In this document: positions 1 through 8,105 of the stretch, one piece after another | How positions within the stretch are numbered: position 1 is the first letter of the stretch | Layout: every line of letters begins with the position of its first letter | Assembly (NCBI GenBank): GCA_964540905.1 | Contig: CAZIOS010000002.1 | Location: forward strand, 124,001-188,000 | DNA length: 64,000 nt | Source: VAYN01 sp964540905 | GTDB lineage: Bacteria; Actinomycetota; Thermoleophilia; Solirubrobacterales; 70-9 | Reading direction: 5' to 3' | Translations under genes and position numbers: made by a program | Notes under the pieces: model-generated | Databases searched by the model: none | What the model saw: the letters and a program-made list of their open reading frames with translations, nothing else | What the model was told of the DNA's origin: nothing

Positions 1-656
1 AGCTCGCAGGCGCGGGTGTCGGTGCCGTAGTAGACCCGCGAGGGGTCGAGGCTGGGGTGGTAGAGGACCGCCATCAGGATCGCCGAGGCGAAGGCGAGGC
101 CGAGGGTCACCAGCGCCAAACGCGGCCGCAGCCCGGAGGCCAGCGGCCTTTCCCGCACCAGCCGCACGCAGAGCAACAGCACGAACGGCCAGATGATGTA
201 GAACTGCTCCTCGACCGCCAGCGACCAGAGGTGGTTGAGCGGGCCGGGCGGGGCGAAGCGAGCGAAGTAGGAGACGTCGCCGAAGATCAGCTGCCAGTTG
301 CTGACGTAGAGGGCCGAGGCGACGACCGCGTCGCGGAACTGCTGCGGCTGCGCCGGGCCGAAGATCGTCACCCAGGCGACGACGATCGCCAGCATCACGA
401 ACAGCGCCGGCAGCAGGCGCCGGGCGCGGGCCAGCCAGAACCTGCCGAGGCGGATGTGACCGCGCCGGGCGAGCTGGGAGAGGAGGATGTCGGTGATCAG
501 GTAGCCGCTGAGGGTGAAGAAGATGCCGACCCCGAGCAGGCCGCCGGGCGCCCAGCCGAAACCGAGGTGGAAGGCGATGACGGAGAGGACGGCGATCGCT
601 CGCAGCCCGTCCAGCCCGGGCATGTAGCGCTGGTTGCGCTTGACTGGTTCAGGCAT
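1..656 (-). CDS. Acyltransferase 3 family membrane protein (OafA/YrhL-like), truncated by window edge
   Basis: Reading the minus strand from the ATG at 656 gives MPEPVKRNQRYMPGLDGLRA, the standard opening of acyltransferase-3 proteins, then hydrophobic segments, the block FFTLSGYLITDIL, the family motif LWSLAVEEQFYIIWP, and YYGTDTRA near the window edge. These are membrane enzymes that transfer acyl groups to surface sugars or lipids; the substrate cannot be read from sequence. About 218 codons are visible and the C-terminal half lies outside the window, so an attached SGNH domain cannot be checked. The start is divergent from the aldo/keto reductase, with only 35 bp between the two start codons. 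Confidence 0.9.
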   Translation of the reverse strand, partial: MPEPVKRNQRYMPGLDGLRAIAVLSVIAFHLGFGWAPGGLLGVGIFFTLSGYLITDILLSQLARRGHIRLGRFWLARARRLLPALFVMLAIVVAWVTIFGPAQPQQFRDAVVASALYVSNWQLIFGDVSYFARFAPPGPLNHLWSLAVEEQFYIIWPFVLLLCVRLVRERPLASGLRPRLALVTLGLAFASAILMAVLYHPSLDPSRVYYGTDTRACE

Positions 657-691
657 CTGTCGCCCGAATGGTACGTGTGAGAGGAGAAGCG

Positions 692-1687
692 ATGATCGAC
701 AAGAGCCCTGCAACCGCCCTACCGACCCGTTGCCTCGGCGACTCCGGCCTCGTGGTCTCCGCCGTCGGCCTCGGCTGCAACAACTTCGGCGGCCGCCTCG
801 ACCTCGATCGCACCGCCGCCGTGCTGGAGGCGGCGATCGAGGCCGGCATCACCCTCTTCGACACCGCCGACATCTACGGCGGCGGTGGCGGCAGCGAGCG
901 CCTGATGGGCGAGGTGCTGGAGGGGCGCGGCGAGCGCTTCGTGCTGGCGACCAAGTTCGGGATGGAGGTCAAGGGCGCGGAGGCGGCGGGCGCGGAGGCG
1001 GCGGGCGCGGAGGCGGCCCCGCGCGGCTCGCGCGAGTACATCCGCTGGGCGATCGAGGGCTCGCTGCGGCGACTGCAGGTGAACCGCATCGACCTCTACC
1101 AGTACCACCAGCCCGACGGGCAGACGCCGATCGCCGAGACCCTGGCGGCGCTCGACGAGCTGGTCGGCGAAGGCGTCGTCGGCGCGATCGGCTGCTCCAA
1201 CTTCAGCGCCGCCGAACTGGAGGCGGCGGAGCGGGTGGCGGCCGAGAACGGCTGCGCCCGCTTCGTCACCCTGCAGAACCAGTACAGCCTGCTTGAGCGC
1301 GGGATCGAGACCGAGGTGGCGCCGGCCTGCGAGCGACTGGGGGTCTCGATCCTGCCCTTCTTCCCGCTCGCCAGCGGCCTGCTCAGCGGCAAGTACCGCC
1401 GCGGCGAGCCGGCGCCGGCGGGGACGCGGCTGGCCGGCCGCGGCGAGATCGCCAGCGCCGCCCAGTTCGAGACGATCGAGGCGCTGCAGGCCTACGCCGC
1501 CGCGCGCGGAGTCGGCCTGATCGAGGTCGCGATCGCCGGCCTCGGCGCCCAGCCCGCGGTCGCCTCGGTGATCGCCGGCGCGACCCGGCCCGAGCAGGTC
1601 GCCGCCAACGTCGCGGCGCTGGCCTGGGAACCGGACGCGGCGGACCTGGCCGAGCTCGACCGGGTGGCGCCGACTCCGCGCGGCTGA
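692..1687 (+). CDS. Aldo/keto reductase
   Basis: An NADPH-dependent oxidoreductase of the aldo/keto reductase superfamily, about 331 residues and cytosolic. The catalytic tetrad regions are visible: LFDTADIYGG (Asp and Tyr), LATKFG (Lys) and LYQYHQPDG (His); the cofactor-binding end appears as SVIAGATRPEQ. I chose the ATG at 692 because GAGGAG lies 5-6 bases upstream; an in-frame ATG at 668 would add eight residues without a ribosome site. A loop after the Lys block contains a 15-bp unit repeated three times (AEAAG x3), not normal for the family. The substrate is unknown. Confidence 0.92.
   Translation: MIDKSPATALPTRCLGDSGLVVSAVGLGCNNFGGRLDLDRTAAVLEAAIEAGITLFDTADIYGGGGGSERLMGEVLEGRGERFVLATKFGMEVKGAEAAGAEAAGAEAAPRGSREYIRWAIEGSLRRLQVNRIDLYQYHQPDGQTPIAETLAALDELVGEGVVGAIGCSNFSAAELEAAERVAAENGCARFVTLQNQYSLLERGIETEVAPACERLGVSILPFFPLASGLLSGKYRRGEPAPAGTRLAGRGEIASAAQFETIEALQAYAAARGVGLIEVAIAGLGAQPAVASVIAGATRPEQVAANVAALAWEPDAADLAELDRVAPTPRG
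974..1018 (+). repeat. 15-bp in-frame tandem repeat (3 copies)
   Basis: Three consecutive copies of a 15-bp unit (ggcgcggaggcggcg) inside the aldo/keto reductase gene. They encode GAEAA three times between the KFG block and the next helix. The unit is a multiple of three, so slippage would change loop length without breaking the frame. Confidence 0.85.
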
Positions 1688-1742
1688 ATCTCGGGCGGCC
1701 GGGCGCTGGACGGCGACGGCCGCTTTCACTAGGTTCCCCGCT

Positions 1743-2417
1743 GTGGAAGGCAAGGTCTCTCGAACCGGCAGGACCGGGCTGGGCTTCGCCGCGGCGCTGC
1801 TGAGCGCCGCCGCCCTGGCCGTCTTGGCGCTGGGCCTCGCCGCCCCCGGCGCCAGCGCCGCCGGCTGCCCCAGCTTCCAGGTCCTGCACAACGACCGCAT
1901 CGGCCCCGCCTCGTTCCCCGCCGGCAGCTACACGATCACGGTCTCCCCCGGCTCCGGCGTCAACTGCTACTCCGCCTCGCAGCTCTTCGCCCGCTTCCTC
2001 GAGGACTACGACGGGATCCTGCCGAGCGGCTGGAAGGTCTCCTCCCAGGGCGCCGGCAAGGCGAGCTTCGCCCAGAACGGCCGCGCCGGCTTCGCGGTCG
2101 CCCGCAGCGGCGGCGGCGAAGGCGAAGTCAACCCCGTCCTCGGCCGCCTCTGCCCCGGCCCCTTCACCGTCAACACCAGCAGCCGCGTCGGCCCGCTGCT
2201 CTTCGCCAGGGGCCAGTACCTGCTCTACCTCCCGACCCGCACCGAAATCAGCTGCCGCCGCGCCGCGGTCCTCTTCACCCGCTTCCTCGTCGCCCCCGGC
2301 GGCGCCCTGCCCCCACCGTGGCGGGTCAAAGCCCAGATCGCCACCTTCTTCAAGCCGGCGCACCCGACCCGCTCGGCCTTCCGCGTCGAACCGCTCGCCG
2401 GCGCCGGCCCGGCCTAG
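1743..2417 (+). CDS. Secreted protein with two tandem copies of an unnamed ~85-residue domain
   Basis: A 224-residue protein with a GTG start, a long hydrophobic signal segment and a likely cleavage after APGASAA. The mature part contains two related halves: CPSFQVLHNDRIGPASFPAG, then a cysteine and LFARFLEDYDG; and CPGPFTVNTSSRVGPLLFAR, then a cysteine and LFTRFLVAPGG. Each half has a cysteine near its start and another about 35 residues on, suggesting one disulfide per domain. I do not recognise the family. The next gene lies on the opposite strand with only 5 bp between the two stop codons. Confidence 0.75.
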   Translation: MEGKVSRTGRTGLGFAAALLSAAALAVLALGLAAPGASAAGCPSFQVLHNDRIGPASFPAGSYTITVSPGSGVNCYSASQLFARFLEDYDGILPSGWKVSSQGAGKASFAQNGRAGFAVARSGGGEGEVNPVLGRLCPGPFTVNTSSRVGPLLFARGQYLLYLPTRTEISCRRAAVLFTRFLVAPGGALPPPWRVKAQIATFFKPAHPTRSAFRVEPLAGAGPA

Positions 2418-2422
2418 CTCCC

Positions 2423-2857
2423 TCAGGCGTTGACGCCGAATTCGCCGCTGCCGACCTGGCGCTCGAGCTTCTGGGCGAGGCGGCCCTGGGGGCTGGAGAA
2501 GCAGACCCGGGCGACTACGTAGACGCGGTCGGAGATCTCCCAGAAGCTGCAGACGACCTCGTCCCCGTGGGGCGGGAAGAGCGCCGTGTAGCGGTGCTTG
2601 GTCAGGTTCTCCGGCAGCCCGGTCTCGCCGAGCCGGTCGACGAAGGCGCTCTCTTCGAGGCCGGGACGCAGGGCCGCGTACTGGGCCGCGGTCATCGCGT
2701 AGCCGAAGGGGCCCGGGTGCTCGGGGGAGCGCTTTTCCTCGCTGGCGCCGGCGACGATCCCGACCACGAAGAGGATCAGGAAGGGAATCCCCACCAGCCA
2801 GGCAATGATCGCCCGGCGGCGCTGCTGACGCCGGTAGCGGTCGCTCGGCTCGCTCAC
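2423..2857 (-). CDS. Small membrane-anchored protein, unknown function
   Basis: 144 residues: a basic N-terminus (YRRQQRRRA), one transmembrane helix (WLVGIPFLILFVVGIVAG) and a soluble C-terminal part with GDEVVCSFWEISDRVYVVAR. The GTG at 2857 overlaps the TGA of aguB as GTGA, so it is probably translationally coupled to aguB. A longer reading frame exists upstream but lies inside aguB in another frame and is not credible. No family recognised. Confidence 0.75.
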   Translation of the reverse strand: MSEPSDRYRRQQRRRAIIAWLVGIPFLILFVVGIVAGASEEKRSPEHPGPFGYAMTAAQYAALRPGLEESAFVDRLGETGLPENLTKHRYTALFPPHGDEVVCSFWEISDRVYVVARVCFSSPQGRLAQKLERQVGSGEFGVNA

Positions 2858-3789
2858 TCGACCAGCGACCCGTAGGCGTCCGGGCGACGGGTGGCCAGGA
2901 ACGGGAACAGCTCCAGCCAGTCGCGGCGCTGGTCGAGGTCGAGGTCGGCGACCAGCGCCGCCGGCTCGCTGCGCGGCGCCTGCACCAGCACCCGGCCGTA
3001 GGGGTCGGAGATGAAGGAGGAGCCGTAGAAGTCGAGCGGCGGCTCGCTGCCGGTGCGGTTGACGGCGACCATGAAGACGCCGTTGGCGATCCCGTTGGCG
3101 ACGATCACCCGCTCCCAGAGCGGCTCGGTGTCGAAGCCGGGATGGTCGGGCTCGGAGCCGATCGCGGTCGGGTAGACCAGGACGTCGGCGCCGGCGAGGC
3201 CATAGGCGCGGGCCAGCTCCGGGAACCACTGGTCCCAGCAGGTCGGCAGCCCGAGGCTGGCCTCGCCGAGCGCCAGCAGCGGGAAGGCCTGCTCGCCGCC
3301 GGGGCCGGGCCGGAAGTAACGGTCCTCGTGGTAGCCGGCGGTGACCGGGATGTGGAGCTTGCGGGTGCGGGCGAGGAGCTCGCCGCTCGGGGCGACGACG
3401 ATCGCCGTGTTGAAGCCGAGCCCGTCGCCCGCCTCGGCGCGCTCGTAGAGCGAGGCGTGGACATGGGCCCCGGTCCGCGCCGCCGCCCGCGCGGCGAAGC
3501 GGTGGGTCGGCCCGCCCGGCAGCTCCTCCGGCTCGACCCCGGCGGCACCCGGTCCGCCCGGGTCGGCGGCGAAGTAGGGGCTGAGCGTCAGCTCCTGCAG
3601 GCAGACGAGCTGGGCGCCGGCGCCGGCGGCGAGCTCGATCCCGGCCAGCAGCGCCGCCTCGTGCTCGGCCGGGTCGGGGCGCCAGCGCTCCTGCACGGCG
3701 CCGATCCGGAACGGCAGCCGCCGCGGCGGCTGCGTGCGGGCGGGGGAATCCTCGATCCCCGGCGCGGTGATCAGCCGGATCTCGCTCAC
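2854..3789 (-). CDS. aguB: N-carbamoylputrescine amidase
   Basis: A nitrilase-superfamily amidase that hydrolyses N-carbamoylputrescine to putrescine, CO2 and ammonia, the last step of the agmatine route. The catalytic triad regions are clear: Glu in CLQELTLSPYF, Lys in RTRKLHIPV, and Cys in LGLPTCWDQWFPELARAYG followed by YPTAIGSEP, a signature specific to AguB rather than general nitrilases. From the GTG at 3789 it is 311 residues, close to the usual 290-300. Longer starts (ATG 3837 or further upstream) exist without a good ribosome site. It is divergent from agmatine deiminase, which makes its substrate. Confidence 0.9.
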   Translation of the reverse strand: MSEIRLITAPGIEDSPARTQPPRRLPFRIGAVQERWRPDPAEHEAALLAGIELAAGAGAQLVCLQELTLSPYFAADPGGPGAAGVEPEELPGGPTHRFAARAAARTGAHVHASLYERAEAGDGLGFNTAIVVAPSGELLARTRKLHIPVTAGYHEDRYFRPGPGGEQAFPLLALGEASLGLPTCWDQWFPELARAYGLAGADVLVYPTAIGSEPDHPGFDTEPLWERVIVANGIANGVFMVAVNRTGSEPPLDFYGSSFISDPYGRVLVQAPRSEPAALVADLDLDQRRDWLELFPFLATRRPDAYGSLVE

Positions 3790-3879
3790 CCGAATGACTC
3801 TAGATGGTCGCCTTCGATCTGGATCGAGGGAATGCATGAAACCGCCGCCGGCCGGGTACAGGACCGCTGCCGGAAAGAA

Positions 3880-3954
3880 CCCCGCCGCTCTCACCTGGGC
3901 TTCAGAGGAGAACGGCGGGGCCCGTGAAGACGGGCAATGGAGCTGAAGCCCGTC
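3880..3954. promoter_or_regulatory. Candidate structured RNA / alternative hairpins between aguB and aguA
   Basis: This stretch can form several perfect helices that exclude one another: 3880-3887 with 3913-3920 (CCCCGCCG/CGGCGGGG), 3921-3925 with 3930-3934 (CCCGT/ACGGG), 3929-3935 with 3948-3954 (GACGGGC/GCCCGTC), and a pseudoknot of the first loop 3897-3905 (GGGCTTCAG) with 3943-3951 (CTGAAGCCC). It lies about 100 nt before aguA and about 90 nt before aguB, so it could be a 5' leader of either. It matches no riboswitch class that I recognise; a regulatory role is inference. Confidence 0.45.
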
Positions 3955-4055
3955 GAACCACTGAAGCTAGAGCAGAAGGCGGTTGCCGTGGGCGGCGCCC
4001 GCGCGAACCGGCCTGTCGAGCCATATCCCGGGGCCGGGTGGGCGACAATCGGAGG

Positions 4056-5150
4056 GTGAGCGCGACGCTTGACTCCACCCCCGCCGCCGACGGCTACCGG
4101 ATGCCGGCCGAGTTCGAGCCCCACGCCGGCTGCTGGATGGCCTGGCCCGAACGTGCCGACAACTGGCGCCTGGGAGCGCGACCGGCGCAGCGGGCCTTCG
4201 CCGCCGTCGCCGCCGCGATCGCCGCCTCCGAGCCGGTCACGGTCGGCGTCTCCGACGCCGAGTTCGAGCGCTGCCGGGCGCTGCTGCCGGCAGCGGTGCG
4301 GGTCGTCGAGCTCGCCAGCGACGACGCCTGGCTGCGCGACACCGGCCCGACCTTCGTCGTCGACGGCGCCGGCGGGCGGCGGGCGGTCGACTGGCGCTTC
4401 AACGCCTGGGGCGGGCGCGACGGCGGCCTCTACTCATCCTGGGAGCGCGACGACCGCGTTGCCGCCAAGGTGGCGGAGGTCGAGCGGGCGGACCGCTACC
4501 GGGCCCCGATCGTGCTCGAGGGCGGGGCGATCCACGTCGACGGCGAGGGCACCGTGCTCACGACCGAAGAGTGCCTGCTCAACCGCAACCGCAACCCGGA
4601 GCTCTCGCGCGAGCAGATCGAGGCGGCGCTGCACGCCCACCTCCGCACCGAGAAGGTCGTCTGGCTCGGCCGCGGCGTCTACGCCGACGAGACCGACGGC
4701 CACGTCGACAACCTCGCCTGCTTCGCCCGCCCCGGGGTCGTGCTGCTGAGCTGGGCCGAGGACGAGTCCGACCCCCAGCACGAGATCTCGGCCGACGCCC
4801 TGGCGCGGCTTGAAGCAGCCACCGACGCCCGCGGCGGCGGCTTCGAGGTCGTCCGCCTGCCCTCCCCCGGGCCGCTCGAGATCAGCGCCGAGGAGGCCGC
4901 CGGGGTCGAGCCCGCCGCCGGCACCCAGCCACGCCGCGCCGGCGACCGGCTCGCCGCCTCCTACGCCAACTTCTACCTCGGCAACAGCCGCGTCGTCTTC
5001 CCCCTGCTCGACCGGCGCCACGACGACGAGGCCGCCGCGATCCTGCGCCGCTGCTTCCCGCAGCGCGAGGTCGTCGGCGTCCCCGCCCGCGAGATCCTGC
5101 TCGGCGGCGGCAACGTCCACTGCATCACCCAGCAGCTGCCGGCCGCCTGA
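4056..5150 (+). CDS. aguA: Agmatine deiminase
   Basis: Converts agmatine to N-carbamoylputrescine and ammonia (peptidylarginine-deiminase fold, cytosolic). Family blocks are all present: MPAEFEPHAGCWMAWPER near the N-terminus, DDAWLRDTGPTFVV, LEGGAIHVDGEGT, DGHVDNLACFARPG, and the catalytic cysteine in GGGNVHCITQQ at about residue 356 of 364. Start taken as the GTG at 4056; an ATG at 4100 would begin at MPAEFEP. Divergent from aguB, so the two steps from agmatine to putrescine share one intergenic control region. The gene ends in a hairpin shared with the convergent ArsR-like gene. Confidence 0.93.
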   Translation: MSATLDSTPAADGYRMPAEFEPHAGCWMAWPERADNWRLGARPAQRAFAAVAAAIAASEPVTVGVSDAEFERCRALLPAAVRVVELASDDAWLRDTGPTFVVDGAGGRRAVDWRFNAWGGRDGGLYSSWERDDRVAAKVAEVERADRYRAPIVLEGGAIHVDGEGTVLTTEECLLNRNRNPELSREQIEAALHAHLRTEKVVWLGRGVYADETDGHVDNLACFARPGVVLLSWAEDESDPQHEISADALARLEAATDARGGGFEVVRLPSPGPLEISAEEAAGVEPAAGTQPRRAGDRLAASYANFYLGNSRVVFPLLDRRHDDEAAAILRRCFPQREVVGVPAREILLGGGNVHCITQQLPAA

Positions 5151-5170
5151 GCGGCGGCCCGGGCGCTCAG
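5147..5170. terminator. Bidirectional hairpin terminator containing both stop codons
   Basis: CTGAGCG at 5147-5153 pairs perfectly with CGCTCAG at 5164-5170. The TGA stop of aguA and the TGA stop of the convergent regulator each lie in one arm. There is no U tract, as is usual in high-GC actinobacteria. Confidence 0.55.
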
Positions 5171-5481
5171 CCGGCGCCGCGCTCGTCGGCGGCTCGCGAT
5201 TCCTCGAGGGCGGAGCGGAACCAGCCCTCCTCGCCGTCGAGGTTGGAGATGAAGACGAACTCGCGGGCGCCGCGGATGCGGCGGACCTCGGCCAGGCTGA
5301 GGATCTTCAGCTTGGAGAGTGACTGCAGGTGGTAGGAGATATTCCCCAGCGGCAGGTCGAACTCGGCCGCGAGGCGGGCGGCACTGGTCTTTGTGCCCTC
5401 GTTCTCCTCGAAGCGGCGCAGGATCCGCCGCCGCAGCGGATGGTTCAGGGCGGCGATCATCGCGACGGCGTCAGGCTGCAT
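5167..5481 (-). CDS. ArsR-type winged-helix regulator
   Basis: 104 residues with one winged helix-turn-helix: ALNHPLRRRILRRFEE, then LPLGNISYHLQSLSKLKIL as recognition helix and following turn, and a short wing. The C-terminus (FVFISNLDGEEGWFRSALEE) is not a metal site and has no cysteines, so the signal is unknown. AAAGG precedes the ATG. It is divergent from the XRE-family gene, and a perfect inverted repeat lies between them. Confidence 0.85.
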   Translation of the reverse strand: MQPDAVAMIAALNHPLRRRILRRFEENEGTKTSAARLAAEFDLPLGNISYHLQSLSKLKILSLAEVRRIRGAREFVFISNLDGEEGWFRSALEESRAADERGAG

Positions 5482-5547
5482 GGCCGCCTTTCTCGGGTGC
5501 CGAAACTGCCTCCGACTTCTCAGAGCCCCTGCTCACACTTGAGAAGA

Positions 5548-5567
5548 TTAGGGCATAAATACCCTAA
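5548..5567. promoter_or_regulatory. Inverted repeat TTAGGG-N8-CCCTAA, likely operator
   Basis: A perfect 6-bp inverted repeat around an AT-rich 8-bp spacer (cataaata), in the divergent region between the ArsR-like and XRE-like regulator genes. Position and symmetry suit binding by a dimeric regulator; which of the two binds is not known. Confidence 0.5.
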
Positions 5568-5604
5568 CAGCAGAGTTCCCAAATCGAGAGGCTGCCGAGG
5601 GCAA

Positions 5605-5865
5605 ATGCCGCCTCGCCGCAAAACCAAGCCGCGCTCGAAGGAGCATGCGGCCCTCGGCGAGGCAGTTCGACAGCTTCGCGTGGAGTCCCGGCTGAGCCAG
5701 GAGGAACTTGCCGAGCTGGCCGGGACCGACCTCACCCAGATCGGCGGCATCGAGCGCGGCGTCCGCAACCCGAGCTACTCGACGCTGGTCCGCCTGGCCA
5801 TCGCCCTGAAGACCAAGGTCGGCACAATCGTCACCCGCGCCGACGCGATCAACGAACGCAGCTGA
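5605..5865 (+). CDS. XRE-family helix-turn-helix protein
   Basis: 86 residues, almost entirely one HTH_3 domain: ALGEAVRQLRVESRLSQEEL, then AGTDLTQIGGIERGVRNPS and LVRLAIALKTKVG. The N-terminus is basic (PPRRKTKPRSK). The ATG at 5605 follows GAGGG at a short spacing. No ligand domain, so probably a small DNA-binding repressor of itself or of the divergent gene. Confidence 0.85.
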   Translation: MPPRRKTKPRSKEHAALGEAVRQLRVESRLSQEELAELAGTDLTQIGGIERGVRNPSYSTLVRLAIALKTKVGTIVTRADAINERS

Positions 5866-5896
5866 GCCCGGTCAAGCGCGCACCGCCGCGGCCGCC

Positions 5897-7315
5897 GTGG
5901 GGGCGCGAACTGCACGCCGGCTGAGGTCTGAGGCCGGCCGTAGGATTCGGGTCTTGCGGACCACCCGGCTCACGAGATCGCTGCTCTGCCTCGTTGCGGT
6001 CGGACTGCTCGTCACCGCCGGCGCGGCCGCCAACGGCGCCGGCTCCGAACCGTTCTTCCCGCGCTCCGGCAACCGCGGCTACGACGTCTCCCACTACGAC
6101 GTCGCCCTTGACTACCGGCCTGACAGCGGCCAGCTGCGGGCGACGGCGCGGATCGAAGCGGTGGCGAGCGAGCGCCTGCGCCGCTTCTCGCTCGACCTCG
6201 ACGGGCTGCGGGTGAGCGCCGCCAGCGTCGACGGCGAAGCCGCCGGCATCGCCCGCGGCCGCGGCAAGCTGAAGCTGACCCCGGCGCGGCCGCTGGCGCG
6301 CGGCGAAGCCTTCACCGCCGTCGTCCACTACCACGGCCGGCCGCGCAAGGTGATCGACCCCGACGGCTCCGAGGAGGGTTGGATCCGCACCGACGACGGC
6401 GCCTTCGGCGTCGGCGAGCCGGTCGGCACCGCCGCCTGGATCCCCTGCGACAACACGCTCCGCGACAAGGCCAGCTTCAGCTTCGAGGTGACGGTGCCGA
6501 GCGGCCTCAAGGGAGTCGCCAACGGGCGACTGCTGGCCGTCCACCGCGGCGGCGGGCGCACCAGCTTCGATTGGAGCGAGACGGAGCCGATGGACCCCTA
6601 CCTGGCGGTGGTCGACATCGGCCGCGGCCGGCTCGAGCATGGCCGTGCCGACGGGCTGCCGACCTGGACCCTGATCGACCCGCGCCTGGCCGCCGACTCG
6701 CGGCTGGTGGTGGAAACGCTGCCGCGGGTGATCCGCTTCGAGAGCCGGGCCTTCGGCCCCTACCCCTTCGACGCCGCCGGCTCGATCGTCGACGCGGCGC
6801 CAAAGGTCGGCTACGCGCTGGAGACCCAGACGCGGCCGATCTACGCCTACGTCCCCGACGTCACCACGCTCGTGCACGAGACCGCGCACCAGTGGTTCGG
6901 CGACTCGGTCGGGCTCGAGCGCTGGCCCAACATCTGGCTCAACGAGGGCTTCGCGACCTGGACCCAGTGGTACTACGCCGAACACCACCGCGGCCGCAGT
7001 GCCCGCCAGATCTTTCGCCAGCTCCACCGCGTCCCCGCCAGCGACAGCAGGTTCTGGGAACCGCCCTCGGCCCACCCCGGCACGCCGAAGAACCTCTTCG
7101 GCACCTCGACCTATGTGCGCGGAGCGATGGCGCTGGAGGCGTTCCGGCTCGAGGTCGGAACGGCGGACATGCTGAAGACCCTGCGCCTGTGGACGGCCGA
7201 ACACCGCTACGGCAGCGCCGACATCGGCGAATTCATCGCCCTCGCAGAACGGGTCAGCGGCCGCGACCTCGGCCCGCTCTTCCAGCGCTGGCTGTACAAG
7301 CGCGGCAAGCCTTAG
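5897..7315 (+). CDS. Secreted M1-family zinc metallopeptidase
   Basis: 472 residues from the GTG at 5897, with an N-terminal hydrophobic segment (SLLCLVAVGLLVTAGAAANG) for export. The central part has the gluzincin site HETAHQW with a downstream glutamate in LNEGFATW, as in aminopeptidase N. The usual GXMEN exopeptidase motif appears altered (GYALETQTRP), so substrate preference may differ from classical aminopeptidase N. It lacks the long C-terminal helical domain of that enzyme, as do many actinobacterial short M1 proteins. Its stop overlaps the stop of the convergent aquaporin gene by 2-3 bases. Confidence 0.88.
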   Translation: MGARTARRLRSEAGRRIRVLRTTRLTRSLLCLVAVGLLVTAGAAANGAGSEPFFPRSGNRGYDVSHYDVALDYRPDSGQLRATARIEAVASERLRRFSLDLDGLRVSAASVDGEAAGIARGRGKLKLTPARPLARGEAFTAVVHYHGRPRKVIDPDGSEEGWIRTDDGAFGVGEPVGTAAWIPCDNTLRDKASFSFEVTVPSGLKGVANGRLLAVHRGGGRTSFDWSETEPMDPYLAVVDIGRGRLEHGRADGLPTWTLIDPRLAADSRLVVETLPRVIRFESRAFGPYPFDAAGSIVDAAPKVGYALETQTRPIYAYVPDVTTLVHETAHQWFGDSVGLERWPNIWLNEGFATWTQWYYAEHHRGRSARQIFRQLHRVPASDSRFWEPPSAHPGTPKNLFGTSTYVRGAMALEAFRLEVGTADMLKTLRLWTAEHRYGSADIGEFIALAERVSGRDLGPLFQRWLYKRGKP

Positions 7316-8052
7316 ATGGCGGTCGAGCGGGCCGCCTCGCCCTCCTGCGGCAGCATGATCTCCGACGCCTGCTCGGGCGTGATGTCCGGGTACAGCGCGC
7401 GGATGACGGCGATCGCCACCGCGCCGCCGAGCAGCTGGAAGGAGACGAAGGCGGGGACCGAGGCGGGGGCGATGCCGGCGAAGGTGTCGGAGAGCATTCG
7501 GCCGACGTCGATCGCCGGGTTGGCGAAGCTGGTCGAGCTGGTGAAGAAGTAGGCGGCGCCGATGTAGGCGCCGACGGCGGCCGGCGCCAGCGAGCCGCGG
7601 CGGGTGCGGGCCAGCGAGAAGATCACCAGCAGCAGGCCGAGGGTCGCGACGACCTCGGCGAAGAGGTGCGCGGGCGTGGCGCGGTGGTGGGTCGAGATGC
7701 TGATCGCCGCCAGCCCGAACATCGCGTTGGCGGCGACGGCGCCGGCGACGCAGCCGCCGACCTGGGCCGGGATGTAGGCGAGGGCGTGGCGCCAGCGCAG
7801 GCCGCCGAAGCTGGCGTCGACCAGCGAGACGACCGGGTTGAAGTGGGCGCCGGAGACCGGCCCGAAGACGAGGATGAAGGTGAAGAGCCCGGCGGCGGTC
7901 GCCGCCGCGTTCTCGAACAGCTGCAGGCCGACGTCGCCCGGCGAGAGCTGGGCGGCGGCGATGCCGGAGCCGATCACGGTCGCGGCGAGGAAGGCCGAGC
8001 CGAGGAACTCGGCGAAGAGCCGGCGCGGCAACGGGATCGTGCTGGTCGGCAT
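7312..8052 (-). CDS. Aquaporin-family channel of an arsenic cluster (AqpS-like)
   Basis: About 246 residues with six hydrophobic helices and both MIP half-helix motifs: HFNPVVS (NPV instead of NPA) and FANPAIDVGR (NPA). Divergent from arsR-arsC. In Sinorhizobium meliloti an aquaglyceroporin (AqpS) in the ars operon lets arsenite leave the cell after arsenate reduction, which replaces an ArsB/Acr3 pump; none is seen here. Start taken at MPTSTIPLP (8052); an ATG at 8070 would add six residues and lies inside the operator. Symbol left blank because the assignment rests on context. Confidence 0.88.
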   Translation of the reverse strand: MPTSTIPLPRRLFAEFLGSAFLAATVIGSGIAAAQLSPGDVGLQLFENAAATAAGLFTFILVFGPVSGAHFNPVVSLVDASFGGLRWRHALAYIPAQVGGCVAGAVAANAMFGLAAISISTHHRATPAHLFAEVVATLGLLLVIFSLARTRRGSLAPAAVGAYIGAAYFFTSSTSFANPAIDVGRMLSDTFAGIAPASVPAFVSFQLLGGAVAIAVIRALYPDITPEQASEIMLPQEGEAARSTAI

Positions 8053-8068
8053 CGGCGCCACCCTATCC

Positions 8069-8098
8069 ATTGACAAATATGATTTCAATAGATATATG
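8069..8098 (+). promoter_or_regulatory. arsR promoter: ars promoter with ArsR operator in the spacer
   Basis: TTGACA at 8070-8075 is followed after 17 bp by TATATG at 8093-8098, nearly a consensus housekeeping promoter. The partly symmetric ATTGA-N11-TCAAT (8069-8089) covers the -35 box and the spacer, where a bound ArsR would block RNA polymerase. The predicted transcription start falls at about the arsR ATG (8106), so the mRNA may be leaderless. Confidence 0.7.
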
Positions 8099-8105
8099 TA
8101 AATGG

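Noticed and set aside
974..1018. CRISPR or regulatory repeat
   Set aside because: 15-bp units inside an intact coding frame, encoding an AEAAG loop.
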